From Sphingobacteriaceae bacterium (GTDB taxonomy: Bacteria > Bacteroidota > Bacteroidia > Sphingobacteriales > Sphingobacteriaceae), in contig JAGIAD010000003.1 in NCBI GenBank assembly GCA_017745075.1, positions 186,001 through 250,000 on the forward strand: DNA of 64,000 bases, given 5' to 3'. Under the pieces are notes generated by a model. It saw nothing but the letters and a program-made list of their open reading frames with translations. It was not told where the DNA came from and made no database searches. Shown here one piece after another: positions 45,119 to 53,756 of the stretch. A program made the translations under genes and the position numbers. Numbering within the stretch: the stretch's first letter is position 1; the number at the start of each line of letters is the position of its first letter.

Positions 45119-46597
45119 ATGAAAAAGATAATCACTAAACCTATAATCTGGTTATTAGCAATCATAATAATTACGTCAGCCTGCAAAAAACTCGAAGAAA
45201 ACCCCAGTTCGGTTATAGTAAGTTCGCAGTTTTTCAAAACACAATCTGATGCCATTTCCTCGGTCAACGCCGTTTATAGCTCCTTGAACAGCGATCCCAA
45301 CGGCGATTTCCCTTTGTATGGCCGGCAACTCAATTTATTGGTCGAAAATGCAAGCGATAACCAGATTTTTAGCCCAAGCAATACCAACCCTGATGTAAGG
45401 GCACTTGGCGTATCAACCTATATCCCTTCCAACAGCAGAATACTAAAAGTTTGGCAACAGCTGTACTACGGCATCAATAAGGCAAATATTGCCATTGATA
45501 ATATCCCTAACGTTGCTGCCGATACGGTTTTAAAAAACAGGCTGGTTCGCGAAGCCAGGTTTGTAAGGGCCCTGCTTTACTTTAACCTCGTGAGGTTATA
45601 CGGCGATGTACCATTGATCCTGCACGAACCTAAAAGCGTAAACATTGAAGATTTACTGGTTAAGAGAACTGCTACCGCAACAGTATACCAGCAAATTATT
45701 GCCGATTTAACAGAAGCCACCAGCTTGCCCAAAAACTATGGTACAAGCGATTTGGGCAGGGCCACATCAGGCGCAGCCCATTCGCTGCTGGCAAAGGTAT
45801 ATGTTACACAAAAACTATGGCCAAATGCACTTGCCCAGCTCAACACCGTAATTAATGGGGGCTATGGCTATGCCTTATTCACAAATTACAAGGATGTTTT
45901 TCAAAAAGCCACAAAAAATGGCATCGAACATATATTTTCTGTACAGTTCGAAAGTAATCTGGGGGCAAAAAATGTGGTACAAAACCTCAGTCAGAGTTTT
46001 ACCTCATTTAATACCGGAACCTTCCCGATCGATGTACCGGCCAATAAAAGTGTTTACGCGCTTTTTTCAGCAGCTGATACCAGGCGCGAAACCACCTTTT
46101 ACGATTCGGTTTATAATGCTGCAACTGGCAAGTATGTGGTTTTTAAAAATGCCTATACCCCCTATTTTAACAAATTTGTTGATTATACGCTGACTCCCTT
46201 AAATACCCAGGCCCAGAGCGGGATAAACTATCCGGTAATCAGGTATGCTGACATATTGCTGCTTTACGCAGAAGTAATCAACAACCTCAACGGACCAACT
46301 GCCGAAGCCTACAATGCCATTAACAAGGTAAGGGCAAGGGCAAAAATTGCGGATTTAACGCCTGGTTTATCTGCAGATGCATTTAGAGACTCCGTTTTCC
46401 TGGAGCGCAGAAAAGAATTTATACAGGAGGGGCATAGATGGTTCGATCTGGTGCGGCAGGGCGGAAACGTTTATGTAGATGCGCTCAAAAAAATTCCTGA
46501 AAAATCGGCTGTGTCTTCAAAAAATATCTTGTTCCCTATTCCACAGACCGAAAGAGAACTTAATACGCTGCTTACCCAAAATCCGGGATATAATTAA
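45119..46597 (+). CDS. SusD/RagB nutrient-binding lipoprotein (PUL 4)
   Basis: The lipobox is IITSAC (Cys near residue 22). Family landmarks are SSQFFKTQSDAISSVNAVYS, REARFVRALLYFNLVRLYGDVPLI-type sequence (landmark RALLYFNLVRLYGDVP), ERRKEFIQEGHRWFDLVRQG and the C-terminal LFPIPQTERELN..LTQNPGYN. It has 492 residues and follows susC by 14 bp. It binds the ligand at the cell surface for the PUL 4 transporter. Confidence 0.95.
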   Translation: MKKIITKPIIWLLAIIIITSACKKLEENPSSVIVSSQFFKTQSDAISSVNAVYSSLNSDPNGDFPLYGRQLNLLVENASDNQIFSPSNTNPDVRALGVSTYIPSNSRILKVWQQLYYGINKANIAIDNIPNVAADTVLKNRLVREARFVRALLYFNLVRLYGDVPLILHEPKSVNIEDLLVKRTATATVYQQIIADLTEATSLPKNYGTSDLGRATSGAAHSLLAKVYVTQKLWPNALAQLNTVINGGYGYALFTNYKDVFQKATKNGIEHIFSVQFESNLGAKNVVQNLSQSFTSFNTGTFPIDVPANKSVYALFSAADTRRETTFYDSVYNAATGKYVVFKNAYTPYFNKFVDYTLTPLNTQAQSGINYPVIRYADILLLYAEVINNLNGPTAEAYNAINKVRARAKIADLTPGLSADAFRDSVFLERRKEFIQEGHRWFDLVRQGGNVYVDALKKIPEKSAVSSKNILFPIPQTERELNTLLTQNPGYN

Positions 46598-46623
46598 TTA
46601 TTCATTTATAAACAAAAGAAAAA

Positions 46624-46776
46624 ATGACAGCATCAGACTTTAACATCTTAGGCAAAAAGATATTGGTGGGCATCATTGTAACGCTGATCCCCTTTATCAT
46701 CATTGTCGGTGGCCTTTACCTAACTCAACGTTTACTGGGCAATAAGCCATCAACCCAGATCATTCACAAAAACTAA
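46624..46776 (+). CDS. Small membrane protein, 50 aa
   Basis: A hydrophobic helix at residues 12-34 (ILVGIIVTLIPFIIIVGGLY) is followed by a short basic/polar tail (QRLLGNKPSTQIIHKN). It starts 26 bp after susD and is 10 bp before another small membrane protein of similar size and topology, so both look like members of the PUL 4 operon. They could be subunits or stabilisers of the membrane hydroxylase encoded next. There is no recognised family. Confidence 0.7.
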   Translation: MTASDFNILGKKILVGIIVTLIPFIIIVGGLYLTQRLLGNKPSTQIIHKN

Positions 46777-46786
46777 ATCATGAACC

Positions 46787-46987
46787 ATGAAACTCGAAGA
46801 AAAAACCCGACAAAAAATCATTAGAAATGCGGTATTGAGCCTCTTTATCTATGTGCTCCCCATTGTCTTAATGTTTGTAACCTTTTACATTACCGGCGAG
46901 AGGCCCTGGCTAAAACAACAGCATAAAGCTGAAAAAACCAAATCTGTAAACCCTAAAAATTCATCAAGCAATGGAACAAGTGATTAA
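46787..46987 (+). CDS. Small membrane protein, 66 aa
   Basis: A basic N-terminus (EEKTRQKIIRN) leads to a membrane helix at about 15-37 (LSLFIYVLPIVLMFVTFYI) and a lysine/serine-rich tail. Its 3' end overlaps the start of the hydroxylase gene by 17 bases, so translation is probably coupled. It resembles the preceding 50-residue protein in layout. The function is unknown. Confidence 0.75.
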   Translation: MKLEEKTRQKIIRNAVLSLFIYVLPIVLMFVTFYITGERPWLKQQHKAEKTKSVNPKNSSSNGTSD

Positions 46988-47942
46988 TTTTATCAAAAGC
47001 GTAATCGAAAACCTGAATGGTTTCGGTTTCCCATTTTTAGTATTCTTTCTTGGCGTACTCGAATTCTCTTTTGGTTTGTATAAAGGCAAGTGGCCAAAAA
47101 ACGAACGTTTTGTTGATATTGCCTGTTTTACCCTACCGAGATTGGTTATCAGACCTGTTGTGGCGTATTACGGTTTAAAGTTTCTACCGGCCGTGCTGCC
47201 TGGTTTAAAAAATACCTTTGAGTGGGTCCCTTTCTTTTGGGGCTGTATTATTATCGCCATTGCCGATGACCTTACACAGTATTGGTACCATAGGTTGCAC
47301 CACGAAATTCCCTGGTTATGGCGTTTTCACCGTACACACCACTCGGCACCATATATGGGCATGGCCATGGCCAGCAGGCAGAATGCCATTTATACCCTGT
47401 TTTTTTCGCAAACTTATCTTACCACAGCACTGGTTTATTTGGGGCTAGGTATACCTGCCATTGTGGTAAGAGGGATAAAAGGTACCATTACTACCCTGGC
47501 ACACTCGAGCATTCCGTGGGATAAGCCTTTCTATAAATACAAAATCCTGCACCCTTTGGCCTGGGTATTGGAAAGAACGATCTCTACACCTGCTACTCAC
47601 CACGCGCATCATGCCGCGACAACAGATGACGGTGTGGGTTACTATAAAGGTAATTTTGGTAACATGTTTTTCTTATGGGACATTATTTTTGGTACCGCTT
47701 TAATCAGCAGAAAATACCCAAAAGCCTATGGCATTTCGCATTATGAAGGCGACCAATGGTACGCACAGCTCTTGTGGCCAATATTTAAATCGAAAGTGGC
47801 CGGTAGCGAACTGGCAAAAGATGGTCCGGTTGTGAGGCTGGATGAACCAACTCCTGCAAGCCCTGTCCAGAACAAATCAGATGAAGATTTTGAGGAAGAG
47901 GAGTATTATTACCGCCCGGATGCAACACTTGCAAAAAATTAA
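46971..47942 (+). CDS. Fatty-acid hydroxylase/sterol desaturase family membrane protein
   Basis: The 323-residue protein has several membrane helices and the di-iron histidine motifs of the family: HRLHH near residue 107, HRTHH near 121 and HHAHHA near 210. Members hydroxylate or desaturate lipids using a di-iron centre and O2. The tail after residue 280 is acidic (DEDFEEEEYYY). It is the last gene of the PUL 4 operon, an unusual companion for a SusCD pair. It might modify an imported lipid or an envelope lipid, but the substrate cannot be inferred. Confidence 0.88.
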   Translation: MEQVINFIKSVIENLNGFGFPFLVFFLGVLEFSFGLYKGKWPKNERFVDIACFTLPRLVIRPVVAYYGLKFLPAVLPGLKNTFEWVPFFWGCIIIAIADDLTQYWYHRLHHEIPWLWRFHRTHHSAPYMGMAMASRQNAIYTLFFSQTYLTTALVYLGLGIPAIVVRGIKGTITTLAHSSIPWDKPFYKYKILHPLAWVLERTISTPATHHAHHAATTDDGVGYYKGNFGNMFFLWDIIFGTALISRKYPKAYGISHYEGDQWYAQLLWPIFKSKVAGSELAKDGPVVRLDEPTPASPVQNKSDEDFEEEEYYYRPDATLAKN

Positions 47943-47947
47943 TATCA

Positions 47948-48073
47948 AAGAGGCTGTATCATATTTATAATTTCATATCTAATTTGTCACGTTGAGCCTG
48001 TCGAAACGCCTTTAAGACATTAAAGAGGCCCTTCGACAAGCTCAGGATGACATTACTTATGATACAGCCTCTT
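47948..48073. repeat. Nested 126-bp palindromic intergenic element
   Basis: The outer arms AAGAGGCTGTATCATA (47948-47963) and TATGATACAGCCTCTT (48058-48073) are perfect 16-bp inverted repeats. Inside, 47986-48011 and 48026-48051 form a second imperfect inverted repeat with the core TGAGC(C/T)TGTCGAA. It lies between convergent genes, so it can act as a bidirectional terminator. The inner core is a sequence type common in intergenic regions of Bacteroidota, which suggests a dispersed REP-like element. Confidence 0.8.
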
Positions 48074-48089
48074 AATTTCAGGTTATATT

Positions 48090-49958
48090 CTAACCTATGT
48101 TTTGCAAAAATAAATTTAAGTCGTCTTCTTTGCCTAAGCCCAGCTTTTGCTTAATCCGGTAGCGGCTCATGCGTACGCTTTTGGGTTCGATGCCCAAGCG
48201 GGTAGAAACCTCCTTATTGGTTAAGCCCATTAACATATAAGAGCAGTATTTTAAATCGAGGCGGGTAAGTGTATGGTTTGCTTTCTCTTGCAGGCGTTCA
48301 AAAAAAGCAGGATTGGCCTCAACAAAATCTACCTTATACTCTTCAAACTCTTTATCCATCCTTTTCTGCTGATTTACAATCCGTTTAATCTGTTCATCAA
48401 GCGAAAGATGGCTCTCGCTGTTTACCTTATCAGACAGGAGTTCAAGTAGTTCGTTTTTCTCTTCAATCTGCAGATTACCGGCCAAAACCTCTTTTTCAAG
48501 GCGTTCCTGCCGCTCTTTAAGTAAGGCCTGCTCAGCCTTTAACTGTAAAGCTTCGGCCTCTTTTAATTGTGCTTTTAGCTCTGCGGCATCCTTTTGCTGA
48601 TCAATTAATTCCTGTTTCCTCACCGAGGCCTTGAGCTTGTAATTGTAAGAGATCAACAGAAAAAGTAAGGCCACTATGCCCGTAAGGCCGGAAATGATGT
48701 AGAAAACATTTAATTTTTTTGTATAAGCACTTTGCTGATGGAGATATGCAATTTCCTGCTCCTTTTTCTCAGATTGATATTGTGCCTCAATCTTAACGGT
48801 ATTATTTATTTTTTCTTCGTCGAATGCCTTTTTATAATTTGCGACATATTGTTTGAAATAATTTAGCGCAGCCCCTTTATCTCCTTTTTTCTCAGCTATA
48901 TTGGCCAGCCCCTGAAATATCCTCGACTTTGTGAGGGGCATTTTAACTACTCCATCTTCAATTTTGCTCAAACCCGTCAATAATATTTTTTCGGCCTGTT
49001 CATAATTACCGTCCCTCAGGTAGTATTCGCTTTTTAACCCGTAACAGTTTAATAAAATCTCCTGTAAATTCGTTTTTGTAGCAATTTCTATAGCCTCATC
49101 TACATATTTTTCGGCACTATCGCGATAACTGGCCGGAAAGTATTGAAAATAGGTATTTGCGGTGTTTAGGGCTACCGCAGCAGTATTGCTGTATACAAGC
49201 AAACGTCCTTCCTGTTTTTTGGAGAACCAGAGCGATTTTTTGTAAACTTTTAAAGTCGAATCCAGTAGATTACGTTTGGTGGTATCCAGTTTAAAGCGGT
49301 CAAAAAAAGTTTGTCCTATAGTAAAATAAGCATTATTCAATGCATCTGCCTGCTGGCTCTTAACTGCTGTTCGGTAGCATAGATCGGCATATTTTTGTTG
49401 TTTTGATGGGTTATTTCCATATCCGTAAAAGCTGGCCAGATAATGATAGATCGTACTCTCATATTCATAAGCATTTTCTCCCTTAAAAAAATCGAGTGCT
49501 TTAAACATCTTAGCAATAGATTTATCATTTTCATCATTAACCAGGTCTAACCAGCCGTTTCTAAACCATACAAAACCCAAGGTAACCCTGTCTTTTGTTT
49601 TCCTGGCATAGTACATGGCACTATCAAGGCTTTGATAAGCACTTTTCATGTCTTTTTTCCAAACATACAAATGCACAAGTGTTGCATAGATCATTGCTTT
49701 ACTCTTCCCGTCCTTTAGCCCGGAACTAACCTGGAGGGCCTGATCGGTTAACTTGAAAGACATTGTAAGGTTTTTCTCGAAATTGGCCTTTGCCAGCTTA
49801 CACAATAAATTTACACGTAACTCTTTGCTTGTACCTTTTTGTACAAGTAAACGGCTTAAGGAATCGGTATAAATTTTTTGGGCTTCTGCACTTTTTAAAA
49901 AAAGGAAAAGACAGATAAAAAGGCCTGTTAAGTTTTTCAGTGGTAGCTGCATACTCAA
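48090..49958 (-). CDS. TPR-membrane-LuxR regulator, copy 1
   Basis: A signal peptide (LTGLFICLFLFLKSAEAQ) is followed by about 350 residues of TPR-like helices that should lie outside the cytoplasm, one membrane segment near residues 408-428, a long charged coiled coil (about 435-510), and a C-terminal LuxR-type helix-turn-helix (GLTNKEVSTRLGIEPKSVRMS). The protein has 622 residues. This topology suggests a membrane-bound one-component regulator that senses an envelope signal. It diverges from the DUF4870-like gene at 50154, and the intergenic region holds four phased GTAG boxes. It is paralogous to the protein at 51809-53653; the last 20 residues of the two are nearly the same. Confidence 0.88.
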   Translation of the reverse strand: MSMQLPLKNLTGLFICLFLFLKSAEAQKIYTDSLSRLLVQKGTSKELRVNLLCKLAKANFEKNLTMSFKLTDQALQVSSGLKDGKSKAMIYATLVHLYVWKKDMKSAYQSLDSAMYYARKTKDRVTLGFVWFRNGWLDLVNDENDKSIAKMFKALDFFKGENAYEYESTIYHYLASFYGYGNNPSKQQKYADLCYRTAVKSQQADALNNAYFTIGQTFFDRFKLDTTKRNLLDSTLKVYKKSLWFSKKQEGRLLVYSNTAAVALNTANTYFQYFPASYRDSAEKYVDEAIEIATKTNLQEILLNCYGLKSEYYLRDGNYEQAEKILLTGLSKIEDGVVKMPLTKSRIFQGLANIAEKKGDKGAALNYFKQYVANYKKAFDEEKINNTVKIEAQYQSEKKEQEIAYLHQQSAYTKKLNVFYIISGLTGIVALLFLLISYNYKLKASVRKQELIDQQKDAAELKAQLKEAEALQLKAEQALLKERQERLEKEVLAGNLQIEEKNELLELLSDKVNSESHLSLDEQIKRIVNQQKRMDKEFEEYKVDFVEANPAFFERLQEKANHTLTRLDLKYCSYMLMGLTNKEVSTRLGIEPKSVRMSRYRIKQKLGLGKEDDLNLFLQNIG

Positions 49959-50030
49959 AAATATAAAAGAAACGCTTTTACAAAAGCAGAATTACAACAA
50001 ATAAGTGGGATATGGGCATTTAAAGGCCAT

Positions 50031-50122
50031 TTGTAGACTCCTTGTAGACGTTATTTAAAGATCGGGTAGTCGCTGTGTAGCCTGCCTTTTCTTGCCCAAC
50101 TATTTAGCTACCCATAACTTTG
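50031..50122 (+). promoter_or_regulatory. Four phased GTAG boxes plus promoter, module 1
   Basis: Boxes ending in GTAG begin at 50031 (TTGTAG), 50042 (TTGTAG), 50064 (GGGTAG) and 50075 (GTGTAG): offsets 0, 11, 33 and 44, all multiples of 11 and so on one face of the helix. Then come TTG at 50092 (-33) and TAACTTTG at 50115-50122 (-7), 20 bases apart. The identical spacing occurs at 53757. It is probably the operator of the divergent TPR-LuxR regulator, acting as an activator site. Confidence 0.75.
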
Positions 50123-50153
50123 ACTTATTCAATTCACCAAAAAAATAAAGCAC

Positions 50154-50486
50154 ATGAAACAGAAAACAATGGCCATTGTAGCCTACATTACACTGATCGG
50201 CTGGATCATTTCTTACCTGGAGTTTAAAAAATCGGCAGAAAAAAGCAGGCTGGTGAATTACCACCTCGGGCAATCGCTTGGACTGATCATCACCTCTATT
50301 GTTTTGAGTATTTTGAGTAGTGTTATTTTAGCGGTTATTCCATCTTTAGGTACTCTTTTTTATCTTATTTTATTAATTCCGTTCGTATTGTTATTGCTTG
50401 GTATCATCGCGGCCAGCAACGAGCTGGAGAAACCTGTTCCACTTATCGGAAAAATATTCGAAGGGAAATTCAATTTCGCTTCTTAA
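50154..50486 (+). CDS. DUF4870-like small membrane protein, copy 1
   Basis: The 110-residue protein begins with AIVAYITLIGWIISYLEF, has the HLGQSLGLII segment typical of DUF4870-like proteins, and contains three membrane helices. The paralog at 53883-54212 shares the segments YITLIGW, (H)LxQSLG and PxPLIGKxFE. It is first in the operon behind the four-box operator. The function of the family is unknown. Confidence 0.8.
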   Translation: MKQKTMAIVAYITLIGWIISYLEFKKSAEKSRLVNYHLGQSLGLIITSIVLSILSSVILAVIPSLGTLFYLILLIPFVLLLLGIIAASNELEKPVPLIGKIFEGKFNFAS

Positions 50487-50500
50487 CATCAAATAAAAAT

Positions 50501-50980
50501 ATGCTTATGAAAACTAAATGGTATAACAAAATCCTGGTCCTGTTGTTATTGCTAGGCAGCTTTAATGCCATGGCACAAAATGAAGCACAGGCAGAAATTG
50601 AATTAAAATTATCTGACCAGGCCACCAATACTATTCATAGCTACAAGCTTTACGGAGCCGGTTATTCATTAACTAATCCCTTTTATGAGCGTGAAGGCAA
50701 ATTGATTAATAATGGGAATTGCAGCATTAATATAGAATTCGCCCAGGATCCTGACGAATTTTTACTTAAGTGGATGGCAGGGAAGCTCAAAAATACATCA
50801 GGTGAAATTACGATGGTAACCTTGAACAACGTAAAAAAAATCCGTAAAATGACATTTACAGACGGACGGCTTGCAGCTTCGTCAGAAAGCTTTTTTGTTA
50901 CGGGAAACGGCACTTCACCGCAGATGAGCTTTTACGTAAAAACACTGGCTGTTGATGGAACCACGGTATTTTCAGAATAG
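50501..50980 (+). CDS. TssD/Hcp-like protein with a Sec signal peptide
   Basis: A signal peptide is clear (ILVLLLLLGSFNAMAQ). The mature 130 residues resemble the Bacteroidota type VI tube protein TssD in order and spacing: YKLYGAGYSLT, FLLKWMAGKLKNTSGEI, KIRKMTFTDGRLAASSESF and NGTSPQMSFYVKTLAVDG. Hcp/TssD rings normally assemble in the cytoplasm without a signal, so an exported version is odd. It may be a repurposed Hcp fold. It sits between the DUF4870-like gene (14 bp) and a SUFU gene (61 bp). The start could also be the ATG at 50507. The fold call is from pattern reading. Confidence 0.6.
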   Translation: MLMKTKWYNKILVLLLLLGSFNAMAQNEAQAEIELKLSDQATNTIHSYKLYGAGYSLTNPFYEREGKLINNGNCSINIEFAQDPDEFLLKWMAGKLKNTSGEITMVTLNNVKKIRKMTFTDGRLAASSESFFVTGNGTSPQMSFYVKTLAVDGTTVFSE

Positions 50981-51041
50981 ACGTAGCAGCCGGCAGCATA
51001 ATACCCTAAACCCGAATGACTTATTTAAATGTAAAATGATT

Positions 51042-51698
51042 ATGAACCCTGAAATATATAAACAACAATTTACTACAGATGACACACCGGGCTGGCAGGC
51101 AATAGATGATCGGCTGGAAAAAATATATGGCGATAAAGAGGCACGCCATTATGGACCATTGTGCGGACTTCATTATATAGCTGGCGGAACAGACCCGATA
51201 GATGGGGCCAGTATTTACGACAGTAACAATCAAACTTTTCATCGCCACATTATTAGTTATGGCATGAGCGAACTGTATTATAATGAAGAAAAAGCCGGCG
51301 AGGAATTTAGCAAGTGGGGATTCGAATTTACATTTAGATTGGCACCATTTAAAGATGATCAAAACGATCCTATATGGGCCATAGAGGTAATGAATAACCT
51401 GGCCCGGTATGTATTTTCGAGCGGTAAATGGTTCGAAGAAAATCATTTTATCCCGGCCAACGGACCCATACGGTTAAACACAGAAACAGAAATAACGGGT
51501 TTTGTTTTTGCCTTAGACCCCGAACTGGGAAAAATAGAAACTCCTCATGGCGAGGTAAGCTTCCTTCAGTTGGTAGGCATTACAGATGCAGAAGTGGAAC
51601 AATTGAAAAAAAATCCGACAATGGGTGCTGTAAAAGAACTGATTGAAAACCTGAAAAAGGATAATCCGCTCTTAATTACAGATCTGAACAGAAAATAA
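51042..51698 (+). CDS. SUFU-domain (suppressor of fused-like) protein
   Basis: I choose the start at 51042 (MNPEIYKQQF); the open frame continues up into the preceding gene. The 218-residue cytoplasmic protein has the SUFU pattern GWQAIDDRLEKIYG, then PLCGLHYIAGGTDPIDGASI, HRHIISYGMSELYYN, WGFEFTFRLAPFKDD and LGKIETPHGEVSFLQLVGIT (landmark SFLQLVGITDAEV). Bacterial SUFU proteins are often immunity proteins of polymorphic toxins. No toxin is recognised beside it. The TssD-like neighbour makes that link tempting but unproven. Confidence 0.88.
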   Translation: MNPEIYKQQFTTDDTPGWQAIDDRLEKIYGDKEARHYGPLCGLHYIAGGTDPIDGASIYDSNNQTFHRHIISYGMSELYYNEEKAGEEFSKWGFEFTFRLAPFKDDQNDPIWAIEVMNNLARYVFSSGKWFEENHFIPANGPIRLNTETEITGFVFALDPELGKIETPHGEVSFLQLVGITDAEVEQLKKNPTMGAVKELIENLKKDNPLLITDLNRK

Positions 51699-51726
51699 TT
51701 TAGAATTTCTGAGTAGAGGCTTATGG

Positions 51727-51763
51727 TGCAAGAAACGTTCTTTATTGATTATCGTTTCTTGCA
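51727..51763. terminator. Bidirectional hairpin between convergent genes
   Basis: TGCAAGAAACG and CGTTTCTTGCA form an 11-bp perfect stem with a 15-base loop between the convergent SUFU and TPR-LuxR genes. No strong U-run follows on either strand. Confidence 0.6.
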
Positions 51764-51808
51764 ATCAAAAAACCAGTTAGATCAGCTGTTTTTTGTTATA
51801 ATATAGCT

Positions 51809-53653
51809 TTAAGCCATATTCTGAAGGAATAAATTCAAATCCTCTTCTTTGCCCAAGCCCAGTTTTTGTTTAACCCGGTAGCGGCTCATGCGTACGCTTT
51901 TGGCTTCGATATGCATCAGCTGGGCAATTTTTTTTGTATCCATTTTTAAATGGAGGTAAGCGCAGAGCTTCAGATCTAGTGCTGTAAGTTTTTGTTGCGC
52001 CCTTTGATTTAACAGGGAAAAAAATTCCGGATGAACCTGCTGGATCTGAAATTTAGCTTCTTCAAAATCGTTATCCAAAAGCAGTTCTTCGTTCCAGATT
52101 TTATTGATATTGAGCTGATGGTTGTCACTTAGTTTTTCTTTGATCTGAAACAGCATTTCTTTTTTATGCTCCAACTGTAACTGACTGGCCATCATCTCTT
52201 TCTGTAATTGCTGCTGCTGGCTTTCCAATAGCAGCTGCTCTGCCTTTAACCTGGCCTGTTCTTCTTTTTCGAATTTCATCTTCAGTTCGGCATCCTGCTT
52301 TTCCAGGTGCAGCTGTCTTTCGCGCTGCAACGAATACCTTAACCTGAAGTGGTAAGAGCGGAACATAAATATAAGGCCCAATACTGAAGCAATAGCGATA
52401 CCAATATAAAGGTACTTTTGCTGGCGGGCATATTTTTCACTCTGCTTTAACAATTTTACCTCATTGTTTTTTTTTTCGGCCTCATACTGCACTTCCAGTT
52501 TCTGCGCGTTTAAGGTTTTCTTCTCGGCAAAAAGTTTGCTATTGTATTCTGTTGCCTTTTTCTGGAATTCGAGGGCTTTTTCATAATTCCCCTGTTGCTC
52601 ATAAAAACTCGACAGGGCATTTACCACATTAATTAAAGTGTAATAATAGGGTACTTTTTGATTTTTCATGAGGCTATAGGCCTCTTGTAAATAGGCTTCT
52701 GCCATTACAAAATTTTTGTCCCTCCTGGCGTATTCACTTAAAATACCCAAGCCACTAGCCCTCAGTTCTTCTCCGTTTAATGCCCCTTTCATTACTTCGT
52801 TAGCCATGATGGCATAGCGAATGGCATTGTTTTTTGCCTGTTCATCGGTATCCGAGAAATATCTCAGGTAATAATCGGCGCTGTTGATACAGGCTATACC
52901 ATAGGTTTTTCTGGCAACGTATTTCGGATGCTGGATGTAAAGGTTTTGAGCCTTGTTCAAATAGTAAATGATGCTGTCGCGGAACACTTCTCTTTTAGTA
53001 CCGGCATAATTATAATCGGCAGCAACCGATAAGGCGATATAACAATTGCTCAACAGGTTATAGTCTGTAGTTTTTAATGCGTTTTCTACAGCGAGGCGTG
53101 CATATTTATTTATATTTTTTACATCGTCCCATCTTGTATTTAAGGCGTACAACTGGTAATATATTTTTGCGATAATATAAGCATCGTACTTTTTCTCTAA
53201 TGCTTTAAGACCGAGCTGGCAATATTTGGTTACCTGTTCGTTATTATCGATGGCATTATAAAACAGGGCCTGAGCAAAATACGCATAAGCCAGGGCAATA
53301 GGCTGCCGCGACCGTTGTGCAACAGTTAGCGCTGTATCAGCTGTATTTTTTAATAATGCAAACTGATTGGTATTCGCATACACATTAGCCAATATGGTAT
53401 AAGCCTTTGTAGCTTCTTCATCATTTTTAAATTTTAAGGCCAGGCTTATACTTGTTTTTGCTTTTGTAACAGCAGCCTGATAATTTCCACCAATTCTGCT
53501 CCGCTCTGCCAGCTGGGTAAGAAGGGCAGGTTTATCTTTTTCACTAAGGTTGCCAAGCGCCGCACTATCCAGCGTAGTTTGCCCGTCGGCAGTAAAACAA
53601 ATCAAAAACATTCCCATTAAGAATGTGATGCTTTTCAGAACCAGGTATTTCAT
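51809..53653 (-). CDS. TPR-membrane-LuxR regulator, copy 2
   Basis: This has the same layout as the regulator at 48090-49958: a signal peptide (ITFLMGMFLICFTADGQ), exported TPR-like helices, a membrane segment near residue 412 (LYIGIAIASVLGLIFMF), a glutamine/lysine-rich coiled coil and a LuxR-type helix-turn-helix ending KSVRMSRYRVKQKLGLGKEE (compare KSVRMSRYRIKQKLG in copy 1). It has 614 residues. It diverges from the second DUF4870-like gene, with the four-box operator between. The copies are clearly related but diverged, so the duplication is not recent. Confidence 0.88.
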   Translation of the reverse strand: MKYLVLKSITFLMGMFLICFTADGQTTLDSAALGNLSEKDKPALLTQLAERSRIGGNYQAAVTKAKTSISLALKFKNDEEATKAYTILANVYANTNQFALLKNTADTALTVAQRSRQPIALAYAYFAQALFYNAIDNNEQVTKYCQLGLKALEKKYDAYIIAKIYYQLYALNTRWDDVKNINKYARLAVENALKTTDYNLLSNCYIALSVAADYNYAGTKREVFRDSIIYYLNKAQNLYIQHPKYVARKTYGIACINSADYYLRYFSDTDEQAKNNAIRYAIMANEVMKGALNGEELRASGLGILSEYARRDKNFVMAEAYLQEAYSLMKNQKVPYYYTLINVVNALSSFYEQQGNYEKALEFQKKATEYNSKLFAEKKTLNAQKLEVQYEAEKKNNEVKLLKQSEKYARQQKYLYIGIAIASVLGLIFMFRSYHFRLRYSLQRERQLHLEKQDAELKMKFEKEEQARLKAEQLLLESQQQQLQKEMMASQLQLEHKKEMLFQIKEKLSDNHQLNINKIWNEELLLDNDFEEAKFQIQQVHPEFFSLLNQRAQQKLTALDLKLCAYLHLKMDTKKIAQLMHIEAKSVRMSRYRVKQKLGLGKEEDLNLFLQNMA

Positions 53654-53756
53654 ATCGTAAAATTAACATAAAGATTGAAGCCAGGGTATAGTTGTAGACG
53701 AAAAACAAAAATCAACAAAAACCATAAACAACTGATAAACAATAAATTAAACACAT

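Noticed and set aside
51021..51446. 141-codon frame opposite the SUFU gene
   Set aside because: It is antisense to a strongly supported gene and lies within it.
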